A stretch of DNA of 64,000 bases, taken from positions 3,906,001 through 3,970,000 of the forward strand of contig NC_017506.1 of assembly GCF_000166295.1 (NCBI RefSeq), given 5' to 3'. The position numbers were made by a program, and so were the translations under genes. The notes under the pieces were generated by a model. It was not told where the DNA came from. It saw only the letters and a program-made list of their open reading frames with translations, and ran no database searches. Source of the DNA: Marinobacter adhaerens HP15 (GTDB taxonomy: Bacteria > Pseudomonadota > Gammaproteobacteria > Pseudomonadales > Oleiphilaceae). Below, in pieces: positions 12,044-21,237 of this stretch. The number at the start of each line of letters is the position of its first letter. The stretch's first letter is position 1.

Positions 12044-13861
12044 GTGCGCGCATACGCCGACAACGATTACCCGGCAGATCATAAACCGGACTGGAAAATC
12101 ATTTCAGGCCTCTGGCCCTATCTGGCCGAATTCCGCGGCCGGGTAGTCCTGTCCCTGGTTTTGCTGGTGTTGGCCAAACTGGCGACCGTTGCCACGCCCA
12201 TTGCCCTGAAATACATCGTCGACTACCTCGACCAGAACCGCGGCGCGGACATGCTGCTTTGGATCCCGGTGATCCTTGTGGTGGCTTACGGCACACTGCG
12301 GTTTGGCGCCACCCTGTTCAATGAGCTTCGGGATGCGGTATTTGCCCGGGTAGCTGAACGGGCCATGCGCCGGGTGTCCCTGCGAGTGTTCGAGCACCTG
12401 CACCAGCGCGAACTGGCCTTCCACCTGGATCGAAAGACCGGTGGCCTTGCCCGGGATATCGAGCGGGGTACCAACGGCATCAGCTTCCTGCTGCGTTTTA
12501 CCCTGTTCAACATTGTGCCCACCCTGCTGGAGATCCTGATGGTCGCCGGCATTCTTTTCGTGGTGTTCAACGTGGGTTATGTGCTGGCGATCCTGGTGGC
12601 CGTAGTGGTGTATGTGGTCTTTTCCATCAAGATCACTGAGTGGCGGACGAAATTCGTGCGCGAAGCCAATGCCCGGGATAACCAGTCCAACTCGCGGGCC
12701 ATAGACAGCCTGTTGAACTATGAAACCGTCAAATATTTCAATAACGAGCGGTACGAGGCCGAGGTCTATGATCGGGATCTGGACGACTGGGAACAGGCCC
12801 GTCTGAAAAACCGCCTGTCCCTGGCCGCGCTTAACTCCGGTCAGGCATTGATTATCGGTCTGGCGATGATCGTGATCATGGCCATGGCGGTCCGGGAAGT
12901 GGCCAGTGGTGAAATCACCCTCGGTGACTTCACCATGATCAACGCCTACCTGCTCCAGCTGTTCATTCCCCTGAACGCCCTGGGGTTTGTCTACCGGGAA
13001 ATCCGGCAGGCACTGGTGAATGTCGAGCGCCTGTTCAAACTGCTGGGGGACAAACCGGCGATTGAAGATGCTCCGGATGCTACCGAGCTGGCCGTGGATA
13101 GAGGCGAAGTGCAGTTTGACCACATCCACTTTGCCTACCGCCCGGACCGCCCGATTCTGAAGGATGTGAATTTTTCCATCCCGTCCGGCCACAAGATTGC
13201 CGTGGTGGGAGCCAGTGGCGCCGGCAAGTCCACCCTCGCCCGCCTGCTGTTCCGCTTTTACGACGTCGATCAGGGCGCCATACGGATCGACGGTCAGGAC
13301 ATTCGGCAGGTGACCCAGGACAGCCTGCGCTCTGCGATTGGTGTGGTGCCTCAGGATACGGTGCTGTTCAACGATACCCTTTACCGGAATCTGGCCTATG
13401 GCCGACCGGAAGCCACGGAAGAAGAGGTGTACCGGGCAGCTCGAATGGCCCACCTGGAAGACTTTATCCACAGCCTGCCGGAGGGTTACGAAACGAAGGT
13501 GGGCGAACGGGGCCTGAAGCTCTCCGGTGGTGAAAAGCAACGGGTGGCCATTGCCCGGGTGATCCTGAAGAACCCGCCGTTGCTGATCCTGGATGAGGCG
13601 ACATCCTCTCTGGATTCACTTTCGGAGCAGGCCATCCTCACGGCGCTCAAGGAAGTTAGCCAGAGGCGGACAACACTGGTGATTGCCCACAGGCTGTCGA
13701 CTGTTATGGATGCGGACAGCATCCTTGTGATGGAGGGCGGAAAAATCGTGGAGAGCGGACACCATCAGGATTTGTTGGCCCGGAACGGGCATTACGCCCG
13801 GCTGTGGTTCCAGCAACACCAGTCTGATGGCGGGGATACCGAAATTCAGCCGGAATCCTGA
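12044..13861 (+). CDS. Atm1-type ABC exporter (fused permease-ATPase)
   Basis: This 605-residue half-transporter has an N-terminal membrane domain with six helices (residues about 25-310) and a C-terminal ATPase. The latter shows Walker A VGASGAGKST, signature LSGGEKQRVAIARVIL, Walker B LLILDEATSSLD and the H-loop VIAHRLST. The stretch ETVKYFNNE and the phrase LIDSLLNYE-like ARAIDSLLNYE are typical of the Atm1/ABCB7 group, which exports glutathione-linked sulfur or metal compounds. Bacterial relatives protect against heavy metals. The start is GTG at 12044 with AAAAGGA a few bases upstream. It is divergent from the frameshifted exporter, and its last 16 bases overlap the convergent PAS-GGDEF gene. 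Substrate is not shown by the sequence. Confidence 0.88.
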   Translation: MRAYADNDYPADHKPDWKIISGLWPYLAEFRGRVVLSLVLLVLAKLATVATPIALKYIVDYLDQNRGADMLLWIPVILVVAYGTLRFGATLFNELRDAVFARVAERAMRRVSLRVFEHLHQRELAFHLDRKTGGLARDIERGTNGISFLLRFTLFNIVPTLLEILMVAGILFVVFNVGYVLAILVAVVVYVVFSIKITEWRTKFVREANARDNQSNSRAIDSLLNYETVKYFNNERYEAEVYDRDLDDWEQARLKNRLSLAALNSGQALIIGLAMIVIMAMAVREVASGEITLGDFTMINAYLLQLFIPLNALGFVYREIRQALVNVERLFKLLGDKPAIEDAPDATELAVDRGEVQFDHIHFAYRPDRPILKDVNFSIPSGHKIAVVGASGAGKSTLARLLFRFYDVDQGAIRIDGQDIRQVTQDSLRSAIGVVPQDTVLFNDTLYRNLAYGRPEATEEEVYRAARMAHLEDFIHSLPEGYETKVGERGLKLSGGEKQRVAIARVILKNPPLLILDEATSSLDSLSEQAILTALKEVSQRRTTLVIAHRLSTVMDADSILVMEGGKIVESGHHQDLLARNGHYARLWFQQHQSDGGDTEIQPES

Positions 13862-15195
13862 TCTTTGTAGTCAAACACGACCACTTGATTGCGGCCTTGA
13901 GCCTTGCCCCGGTACATCGCCTGGTCCGCACGTACCAGAATCTGGCTGGGTTTTTCGTCAGTCCGGTCGGAAATGGCAACGCCGCAGGTTATGGTGCCCC
14001 GCAGTTCATCAAAGCCAATGAACCGCAATTGTTCAACGGATCGGCGAAGGCGTTCCGCAAATTGCCTGGCACTGTTCTCGTCGCACTGAGGCAAGAGCAC
14101 GGCAAACTCCTCGCCACCGATTCGCCCCAGCGTGTCGCCCGTACGCAGTTCATTTTTGATGCGGTGGGCAGTCTCCCTCAGGACAAGGTCACCAACGTGG
14201 TGCCCGTAATGATCATTCACTCTCTTGAACCAGTCAAAATCGAAGAGTACGACCGCATAGCCGGCGCCGTTCCGTTTCAGCCTCTCAAACTCCCAAGACA
14301 GCACCTCGGTGAAGCGACGCCGATTGGCTGCACCTGTGAGATCGTCAGTGGTTGATGTCTGTCGGAGCTCTTCTTCAAGCGTTTTCTGGGAGGTGATATC
14401 CAGGATCGCGCCGTGCCAGATGACCGTACCGTCCGGCTTGAATTCCGGTTTGGAACGGCCCAGAACCCAGCTGACCACGCCCTCGTTTATAACCCGATAT
14501 TCACAGATCCAGTTTTCGCCGCTTTTCTTCGAGTGGTTAATGGTCTGTTCAACAAAGCCGCGGTCTTCTGGATGAATGGCCTGGAACACAATAGTCCCAT
14601 CGGCGAGCGCCTGCTCAGGCGTCACGCCATAGACCCGTTCAATTCCGGCACTGGCATAGGGAAACGTCATGGTTCCGTCCGGTCTGATCTCGAACTGGAA
14701 CACCACTCCCGGCAAGAGCGACGCCATTTTTTCAAAACGCTGGATCGTTTGCTGTTGCTCAGCCTTGATTTGCTCCAGCCTCTGTTCGTACTGCTTGCTG
14801 CTGGAGATCTCTATGTGCGTTCCGGAAATCCACTCGGGCTCCCCTTCAAGTGTCCGACTGACGAGGCGACCATAATCTCGGACCCAAACCCAATAGCCGT
14901 CGCGATGACGCATGCGGGCTTCACACTCGTAATACTCGGAGTCGCCGCGGAAATGAGCCGTTAACTTCTGCTCTGAGAGAGCCAGATCGTCCGGATGGGC
15001 GTGCTTCATCCAGGTGTCAATGGACACCGGTTGAAGTTCTTCCAGCGAATACCCGATGATTTCCGCCCAGCGCTCATTAAAAATCGTCTCCCCCGTCTGG
15101 ACGTTCCATTCCCAGGTTCCGGCGCCGGTCCCTTCCAGAATGGTTTTTAAACGCGAGGCTTCGTCTTGCTGAAGATAAAAAGAATGAGAGGGCAT
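13846..15195 (-). CDS. PAS-PAS-GGDEF diguanylate cyclase
   Basis: This predicted diguanylate cyclase makes cyclic di-GMP from two GTP. Two PAS sensor domains come first: PAS1 at about residues 10-130 (TGAGTWEWN...FNERWAEIIGYS) and PAS2 at about 160-275. The GGDEF domain follows, with active-site motif GGEEF and an intact product-inhibition site RTGD five residues before it. No membrane segment is visible, so it should be cytoplasmic. It is a clear paralogue of the gene at 39082-40371; the first PAS regions share GTGAGTWE and the phrase FNERWA. It lies 67 bases downstream of recD on the same strand and could be part of that transcript by position, though a functional link is not implied. Confidence 0.93.
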   Translation of the reverse strand: MPSHSFYLQQDEASRLKTILEGTGAGTWEWNVQTGETIFNERWAEIIGYSLEELQPVSIDTWMKHAHPDDLALSEQKLTAHFRGDSEYYECEARMRHRDGYWVWVRDYGRLVSRTLEGEPEWISGTHIEISSSKQYEQRLEQIKAEQQQTIQRFEKMASLLPGVVFQFEIRPDGTMTFPYASAGIERVYGVTPEQALADGTIVFQAIHPEDRGFVEQTINHSKKSGENWICEYRVINEGVVSWVLGRSKPEFKPDGTVIWHGAILDITSQKTLEEELRQTSTTDDLTGAANRRRFTEVLSWEFERLKRNGAGYAVVLFDFDWFKRVNDHYGHHVGDLVLRETAHRIKNELRTGDTLGRIGGEEFAVLLPQCDENSARQFAERLRRSVEQLRFIGFDELRGTITCGVAISDRTDEKPSQILVRADQAMYRGKAQGRNQVVVFDYKDQDSG

Positions 15196-15262
15196 TCCAC
15201 GTACTGCATGTCAGAGAGTTCCCGGCGATCATATAAGAACATGTAGCTGGAGGCGATACCCA

Positions 15263-17536
15263 TTAGTCAGTAGATTCCACAAGTGCGAGCGCCAAACCTG
15301 AGGCCCTGGAGACCTGCTGCGAGACGGCCTCCCTGAGCACCGGAATGTCCCCGGCAATCAGGCTGAACCAGTTTCTGGCGCGGGTGATGCCGGTATAGAC
15401 CAGCTCTTTTGTCAGGACCGGGCTCAAACGGTCCGGCAAGACCAGGCAGGTGTGGTTGAACTCCGAACCCTGGGATTTGTGCACCGTCATGGCGTACACG
15501 GTTTCCAGCTGCTGCAGACGACTGGGCGAGATCCAGCGAATACCGCCAGCGGTGTCGCTATCCGGAAACGCCACTCGCAGGGTATAGCGGGGCTCACCGG
15601 TGTCGGTCCGATCCCAGGGCACGTTGACGGCAATGCCAATGTCGCCGTTCATCAGGCCCAGGTTGTAGTCGTTGCCGGTAATCAGCACAGGCCGGCCCTC
15701 ATACCAGCCCTCGGCCCGCGAAATCAGTTTTTCAGCCAGTAACTGCCTTGCGATCCGGTCGTTCAGGCCTTCCACGCCCCAGGGGCCCTTGCGCAGGGCA
15801 CAGAGCACTTGGAAGTCACTGAAGGCTTCAAGGAGCTGCACCGCCATCGCATCCCAGTCTTCGCGGGGGCTGCTTTCGTTCAGGCCATGATTCTGCAAGC
15901 GTTCGAGGTAATGGCGGTAACCAACGGGTGGTGGCAGGCTCTGACCATTCACTTGCCGGCCCTGCCCGGCATTTCGGAATGCCTCTGGTGAGCCGGTGAT
16001 GGCATGTCGACACACCAGGTCCAGGGTGTCTTCCGTATCCCCACTTTTCGACCGGCCGTTAAGCAAAATGACATCGTCGAATTCCGCTTCCCGGATCTGG
16101 CGCAACATGGCGTTATCAAGCGCGTTAGTGTTCACTGCTTCGGCAAAGGCGCGGATACCGCTGTCCTCCCGGAACCGGTAGCTCTTGCGCAGCATGGCCA
16201 CGGCCTGATCCATGGGTTGGCCGGTTTCGTCCACCAGTGACTCCGGTATCTCGCTTCCGGCCATGGCGGCCAGCCACCGGGCAGTTTCCGGAGTGTAATG
16301 CGCCAGCAACGCCCGCTGGCAAAGTTCCCCCAGTACCGCACCGGCGTCCACCGAGGCCAGCTGGTCCTTGTCGCCCAACAGGATCAGCTGGGCGTTGGCG
16401 GGCAAGGCATCAAACACCGACGCCATAAGATCCACGTCCACCATTGAGGCCTCGTCGATCACCAGGATATCCACCAGCAAAGGGTTGTCCCGGTTATGGC
16501 GGAATTTGCGGGTATCCGGCCGGCTGCCCAGTAACCGGTGCAGGGTAGTGACCCTGGTGGGGATATCATTCAGGTCCACGTTGCCCGGCAGTTCGGCAAG
16601 GGGTAACCGGCTCACTGCACCACCGATGGATTCGTTCAGTCGGGCCGCCGCCTTGCCGGTCGGGGCTGCCAGGCGGATCCGGTATTTCCGACCGGCCCGT
16701 TCGGGGGATTCCCCGGCGACGGCCTGAAGTGCCGCCAGAAGATTGACCACGGTGGTGGTCTTGCCGGTGCCCGGCCCGCCGGTGATCACGGCGAAATGGT
16801 TGCGGGCCGCTAGGGCACAGGCCAGTTTCTGGTAATCCACCGGTTCTGACGACCGGAACAGTGTATCCAGAGCGAGAGACAGGGTGCGGGCCGGACCGGA
16901 TTCCGGATCTGCCAGGGGTGATGGCAAAGCCAGGCGGTGCCGGATACCCGCCGCAATGCGTTGTTCGTAGCGCCAGAATCTGCGCAGATAGAGCCGGGTT
17001 CCGTTCAGCACCAGGGGTGTTGTATGTGAGCCATCACTTACGGCGCAGGCGCTTTCCAGTATGCTCAAGCATTCCGGCAGCGTTACAAGTGCAAGCACGT
17101 CGGCGGGCTTGGGACGGTCCGGCTCGCTGGTGCCGGAATCGGTGAGCGGCTCCTGGACCGACTCCTCTGGCGGCAGTGAAAGGGTATGCCCGGCATCGGC
17201 CAGGAGATTGCCCAGATCGACGCAGACATGGCCACGCCCCACCTGATGGGAGACCAGTGCCGCCAGCAGCAGGAGCAGTGGGTCCGGGCGTTCGCCCTGC
17301 TCTTCCGAGAGCTCCCGGATCAGCCGGGCAAACCCCACATCCAGCGCGCGGATCCACTCCGCCTGCTGCCAGTGCAGCAGCAGGGACTCGGTTTTATCCG
17401 GGCTCGAGAGCAGATCTTTGATAGCGAAGGTGGTATCACCGGCAGCGGGTATGGTCGGCGTTTCCGCAGCGATGTCCTCCGCGAACAGATCAATCTGGTG
17501 GTCGGACTTTCCGGTTTGGGAGCGGGAACGGCTCAT
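15263..17536 (-). CDS. recD: Exodeoxyribonuclease V subunit alpha (RecD)
   Basis: RecD is the fast 5'-to-3' helicase subunit of RecBCD, which processes double-strand breaks and degrades foreign linear DNA. The superfamily 1B helicase motifs are visible: Walker A ITGGPGTGKTTT near residue 255, Walker B IDEASMVDVDL, and the C-terminal MTVHKSQGSEF with VYTGITRAR. The 757-residue length is somewhat above E. coli RecD (608), with extra sequence in the N-terminal region. Its ATG overlaps the recB stop as ATGA, so it is translationally coupled to recB. It is the last gene of recC-recB-recD. Confidence 0.96.
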   Translation of the reverse strand: MSRSRSQTGKSDHQIDLFAEDIAAETPTIPAAGDTTFAIKDLLSSPDKTESLLLHWQQAEWIRALDVGFARLIRELSEEQGERPDPLLLLLAALVSHQVGRGHVCVDLGNLLADAGHTLSLPPEESVQEPLTDSGTSEPDRPKPADVLALVTLPECLSILESACAVSDGSHTTPLVLNGTRLYLRRFWRYEQRIAAGIRHRLALPSPLADPESGPARTLSLALDTLFRSSEPVDYQKLACALAARNHFAVITGGPGTGKTTTVVNLLAALQAVAGESPERAGRKYRIRLAAPTGKAAARLNESIGGAVSRLPLAELPGNVDLNDIPTRVTTLHRLLGSRPDTRKFRHNRDNPLLVDILVIDEASMVDVDLMASVFDALPANAQLILLGDKDQLASVDAGAVLGELCQRALLAHYTPETARWLAAMAGSEIPESLVDETGQPMDQAVAMLRKSYRFREDSGIRAFAEAVNTNALDNAMLRQIREAEFDDVILLNGRSKSGDTEDTLDLVCRHAITGSPEAFRNAGQGRQVNGQSLPPPVGYRHYLERLQNHGLNESSPREDWDAMAVQLLEAFSDFQVLCALRKGPWGVEGLNDRIARQLLAEKLISRAEGWYEGRPVLITGNDYNLGLMNGDIGIAVNVPWDRTDTGEPRYTLRVAFPDSDTAGGIRWISPSRLQQLETVYAMTVHKSQGSEFNHTCLVLPDRLSPVLTKELVYTGITRARNWFSLIAGDIPVLREAVSQQVSRASGLALALVESTD

Positions 17537-20500
17537 GCGGCCACCTCCGCAACCGACTCGCCATCAAACAGGGCATCCAGTTGTTCAATCAGGGCTCTGG
17601 GCGGTTTGTCGGTGAAGGCGCCACCTGTGCTGGAATCAATGCCTCGCAGGAACAGATACACCGCGCCGCCAATGTGTCGGTCGTAGTCGTAATCCGGCAA
17701 ACGGGCTTTCAGCAGCCGGTGCAGGGCCAGCAGGTAGAGCACGTATTGCAGATCGTAGCGTTTATCCAGGATGGCGTTGCCCATGGCCTGATCGGTATAG
17801 GCGCTGTTGTCTTCGCCCAGGGTATTGGATTTGTAGTCCAGCACGTAATAGCGCCCGTTGTGTTCGAACACCAGATCGATAAACCCCTTGAGCATCCCGT
17901 TGAATCGGGTCTCTTCGACTCGGGGACGGTCCGCGCGATTCAGGGTGTGCGCCGTTACCAGCTCGTCGAGTTTCCGGATACTGACGTTGCGGCTTTCAAA
18001 CCAGAACTCCAGTTCCGGGCGCAGGGTGGTCAGGTCCGACAGGCAGACGGTTTCTGCACCGGCCCGGTCGAGGCTCAATGGTTTGCTGATCAATGCCAGC
18101 AACCAGCGCACCAGCGGCTCCACCCATTCGTTCCAACCACGAGTGCCGCAGCGCCGGGTCAGCTGCTCATGAAGCAGCGGCGGGTTATCCACAACCCGCT
18201 GGAACCCCTGCTGCGTGCACCATTCCAGCAATTCGTGCAGGAAGGTGCCGGGTCCGGCGCCTTTCGGAAAGTTATGCTGGTTGCGCTGGTTGGCCATTTG
18301 AGCCGGGTTTTCCTCTTCGTCCAGGGTGCTTTCTTCCAGCAGGTTCTGGGTCTGGGCATCTTCCACCTCACCGGTAAACGCGATCCCGGTGCCGGTCATG
18401 CCGGTGTATTCGATGGAGGAGTAGCTGGCAATCCACCAGTCCTCTCTGGCCTCACGGGAAGAGACCATGGCCGGGCCAAGCGCTTCGGGCGCCGGTCCGT
18501 GGTAGTGCGTATCGTCCGGATCCGGTAACGGGGTTATCCGGATCTCCGCTCTGCCCTCTGCCAGTTTCCCCAGGCAGTCGCTGATACGGCTTTGCCCTTC
18601 GCTTCCAATCAGGTAGCCCAGTCCGCTTTGCTGCCAGTTGTCCAGGGCCGCCGTGCCGACCCAGGTGGCGAAGCGGGCCCGGGTCAGGGCTACGTAGAAC
18701 TTGCGGATATCCTCACCTAGGCGTTCCCGGTCAGCCCTGGCCACGTCGTCCGGCGACGGGTCGAATACCGTGACCAGCCTGCCCTGCTCATTGTGATAGC
18801 GCACGAAGGCCTGCTTTTCACTCTGGGCGCGAAAGGCCGTGCCAAAGGGCAGAAACACCAGCGGGTATTCCAGACCCTTGGACTTGTGCACGGTGATGAC
18901 CTTCACCAGGCCGGCATCACTTTCCAGCCGCAGGGTACGGTGTTCATCTTCCTCGTCGGCTGCACGCAGAATCTGGGTGTAGTGATGCACCAGGGCATGT
19001 TCGCCGTCCAGTTGCAGGCTGTCCTGCTGCAGCAACTCGGCAATGTGCAGAATGTCGGTCAACCGCCGTTCGCCGTCAGGGCGTTGCAGTAACTGGCCTG
19101 GCACCTCGAAATCCATCAGGAAGGTTCGCAGCATGGGCAGTACACCCTGTTTCTGCCATTGCTGCTGGTAACCAATAAAGCGCTCGATTTCCCGTTCCAG
19201 CACGAGCTCGTCGGTGAGAAGCTGATTCATGGCATGCCAGGACTGACCGAGGGTGGGTGTAGCCAGGGCCGCGCGGATATAGGCCAGCTGCCGGGGCTCG
19301 GCAAATGCCCGAAGCCAGCAGAGGATTTCCTGTGATTCCCGTGAGGTCAGCACCGAATCGCGGTCTGACAGGTACACACTCTTGATACGCCGCTGGCCCA
19401 GGGCGTCCCGAACTGCGCTGGCCTCGTTGCGGTTGTTGACCAGTATCGCGATGTCTTTGGGGGCAACCGGCTCCAGATCGCTCGGATTATCCGGTAAGGC
19501 AAAACCGGCCTGCCCGGCCTGGCCCAGGGTCAGCAAACGGGCGATCTCGCTAGCGCAGGTTTCTGCCATATCGGCCCTGGCGGCGCCCTTGGCAACGCCT
19601 TCCTCTTCCCCAGATTCGTGGGTCCAGAACACCAGGCTGGGCTGCACTTCTCCGTTAATCGACCAGCTTCGTTTGGTACCGTTGGCGTCCACGCCCTGGA
19701 ACGGCAGCGGTGAGGTGTCGCCCTTGCCGAACAGGAAGGCGCCGTCCCGGCTGTTCTGGTCACTGTGGTCAAAGACCCGGTTAACCGCCGCCACCATGGT
19801 CTTGGCGGAGCGGAAGTTCTTGCCCAGTGTGTAGGTCCGCTCTTTCACGCCCTGCCTGGCCTGCAGGTAGGTGTATATATCAGCACCCCGGAAGCCGTAG
19901 ATGGCCTGCTTTGGATCCCCGATCATCAGCAGGCAGGTACCGGAATCGCCGCCAGACACATTATAGATGCGGTCGAAGATCCGGTACTGCACCGGGTCGG
20001 TGTCCTGGAATTCGTCAATCAGAGCAACGGGAAACTGGCGACGGATCGTCGCGGCCAGCTGGTCGCCCCGGGGGCCATGCAGCGCATCGTCCAGCCGGGT
20101 GAGCAGATCGTCAAAGCCCATCTCCGAGCGTTTTTGCTTTTCCGATTCCAGCCGTTCGGCCATCCAGTGGCTGGCGTGGCGGAGAATGTCGGATTTGGCG
20201 CTGGGCTGGTTCTGGCTGAAATCCAGCAGCGCTCCGATGGCATCAAAGGCCGGGTGATGAGGGGCAGAATCATCGCCCTTGAGAATCTTGTCGAGCCCTT
20301 CGGGCGTCTGATTCTTGAAGCCCGCGGCGCTATCGATCTTTTCGGGCAAAAGGTCGTCCGATTCCGCCCAGGCAACCAGCAAATCCCAGACCTTGATCAT
20401 GGCATTCTTGCTGGCGCCATGGAGTCGCTTGCTCTTGTTCAGATCGTTCAGCAGCTCGATCACGTCATCGCGCCACTGGCTCCAGGGGTGGGCTTTCAGA

Positions 20501-21237
20501 GACTGTGACTGTTCCAGACGCCGGTGGACCACCTGATCGATGGCCTGATGAACGCTCTCCGGGGGTGTGCCCAGGCTCAGGGGATCGTCAATCAGATTGC
20601 GAACACCCTGGCGCAGGTCCCCGGGGGTTTTCCAGTGGCTCAGGGCCTCGTCCATCAGCGCCGGTGGCAGCGGATAGACAAAGGTGCGCCAGTAATCCCG
20701 GGCGACCTCGTCCAGCAATTCGCTCTGGTCGGTTTCGAGGGTGAGTTTGAACAGGCTGCCGCTGTCGAAGGCGTGCTCGCTGAGCATGCGGTTGCAGAAA
20801 CTGTGGATGGTGGATACCGCCGCCTCGTCCATCCATTCGGCGGCCAATAGCAGCTTCTTTCGGCATTCCGGCCAGCTGGCCGGATCCGGGTAGCTTTCAT
20901 CCCGTAGCTGGTAGATCAGTGCCGTTTCCGCGGGCGGATTGGGCTCGTCGGGCGCATCAGAAAACACCTCGGCGGCCTGGGTGAGCCGGGTGCGGATACG
21001 GTCACGCAGTTCCTTGGTAGCGGCCTCGGTAAAAGTGACCACCAGCAGGTTGGGAGGCAGCAGGTTCTGCAGAGGGCTGTCGGGCGACTGACCCTGGCCA
21101 AGCACCAGGCGCACGTACAGAATGGCAATGGTAAAGGTTTTGCCGGTGCCGGCACTGGCCTCGATCAGGGCACTGCCGTTGAGGGTCAGTGCCAGGGGAT
21201 CCAGATTCGGATTCCGGTTGGTCATCTGCTCGGTCAT
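17533..21237 (-). CDS. recB: Exodeoxyribonuclease V subunit beta (RecB)
   Basis: RecB is the 3'-to-5' helicase and only nuclease of RecBCD. The helicase part has Walker A EASAGTGKTFT, Walker B LIDEFQDTDPVQY, GFRGADIYTY and VHKSKGLEYPLV. The C-terminal nuclease domain carries GFIDLVFEHNGRYYVLDYKSN, where the two aspartates and the lysine match the RecB metal site. I take ATG at 21237 as the start, giving 1234 residues. It overlaps the recC stop as ATGA, has GGAGG six bases upstream and is followed by MTEQMTNRN. A longer in-frame ATG at 21288 would lie deep inside recC. Confidence 0.97.
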   Translation of the reverse strand: MTEQMTNRNPNLDPLALTLNGSALIEASAGTGKTFTIAILYVRLVLGQGQSPDSPLQNLLPPNLLVVTFTEAATKELRDRIRTRLTQAAEVFSDAPDEPNPPAETALIYQLRDESYPDPASWPECRKKLLLAAEWMDEAAVSTIHSFCNRMLSEHAFDSGSLFKLTLETDQSELLDEVARDYWRTFVYPLPPALMDEALSHWKTPGDLRQGVRNLIDDPLSLGTPPESVHQAIDQVVHRRLEQSQSLKAHPWSQWRDDVIELLNDLNKSKRLHGASKNAMIKVWDLLVAWAESDDLLPEKIDSAAGFKNQTPEGLDKILKGDDSAPHHPAFDAIGALLDFSQNQPSAKSDILRHASHWMAERLESEKQKRSEMGFDDLLTRLDDALHGPRGDQLAATIRRQFPVALIDEFQDTDPVQYRIFDRIYNVSGGDSGTCLLMIGDPKQAIYGFRGADIYTYLQARQGVKERTYTLGKNFRSAKTMVAAVNRVFDHSDQNSRDGAFLFGKGDTSPLPFQGVDANGTKRSWSINGEVQPSLVFWTHESGEEEGVAKGAARADMAETCASEIARLLTLGQAGQAGFALPDNPSDLEPVAPKDIAILVNNRNEASAVRDALGQRRIKSVYLSDRDSVLTSRESQEILCWLRAFAEPRQLAYIRAALATPTLGQSWHAMNQLLTDELVLEREIERFIGYQQQWQKQGVLPMLRTFLMDFEVPGQLLQRPDGERRLTDILHIAELLQQDSLQLDGEHALVHHYTQILRAADEEDEHRTLRLESDAGLVKVITVHKSKGLEYPLVFLPFGTAFRAQSEKQAFVRYHNEQGRLVTVFDPSPDDVARADRERLGEDIRKFYVALTRARFATWVGTAALDNWQQSGLGYLIGSEGQSRISDCLGKLAEGRAEIRITPLPDPDDTHYHGPAPEALGPAMVSSREAREDWWIASYSSIEYTGMTGTGIAFTGEVEDAQTQNLLEESTLDEEENPAQMANQRNQHNFPKGAGPGTFLHELLEWCTQQGFQRVVDNPPLLHEQLTRRCGTRGWNEWVEPLVRWLLALISKPLSLDRAGAETVCLSDLTTLRPELEFWFESRNVSIRKLDELVTAHTLNRADRPRVEETRFNGMLKGFIDLVFEHNGRYYVLDYKSNTLGEDNSAYTDQAMGNAILDKRYDLQYVLYLLALHRLLKARLPDYDYDRHIGGAVYLFLRGIDSSTGGAFTDKPPRALIEQLDALFDGESVAEVAA

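Noticed and set aside
13464..13472. Perfect DnaA-box words TTATCCACA at 13464, 18185 and (reverse) 27616
   Set aside because: All are inside coding regions, far apart and not clustered; two or three such 9-mers in 64 kb are close to chance.
12104..13540. 478-codon minus-strand frame opposite the Atm1-type gene
   Set aside because: Shadow of a clearly coding gene with intact ABC motifs on the other strand; composition rich in His and Gln is typical of antisense frames.
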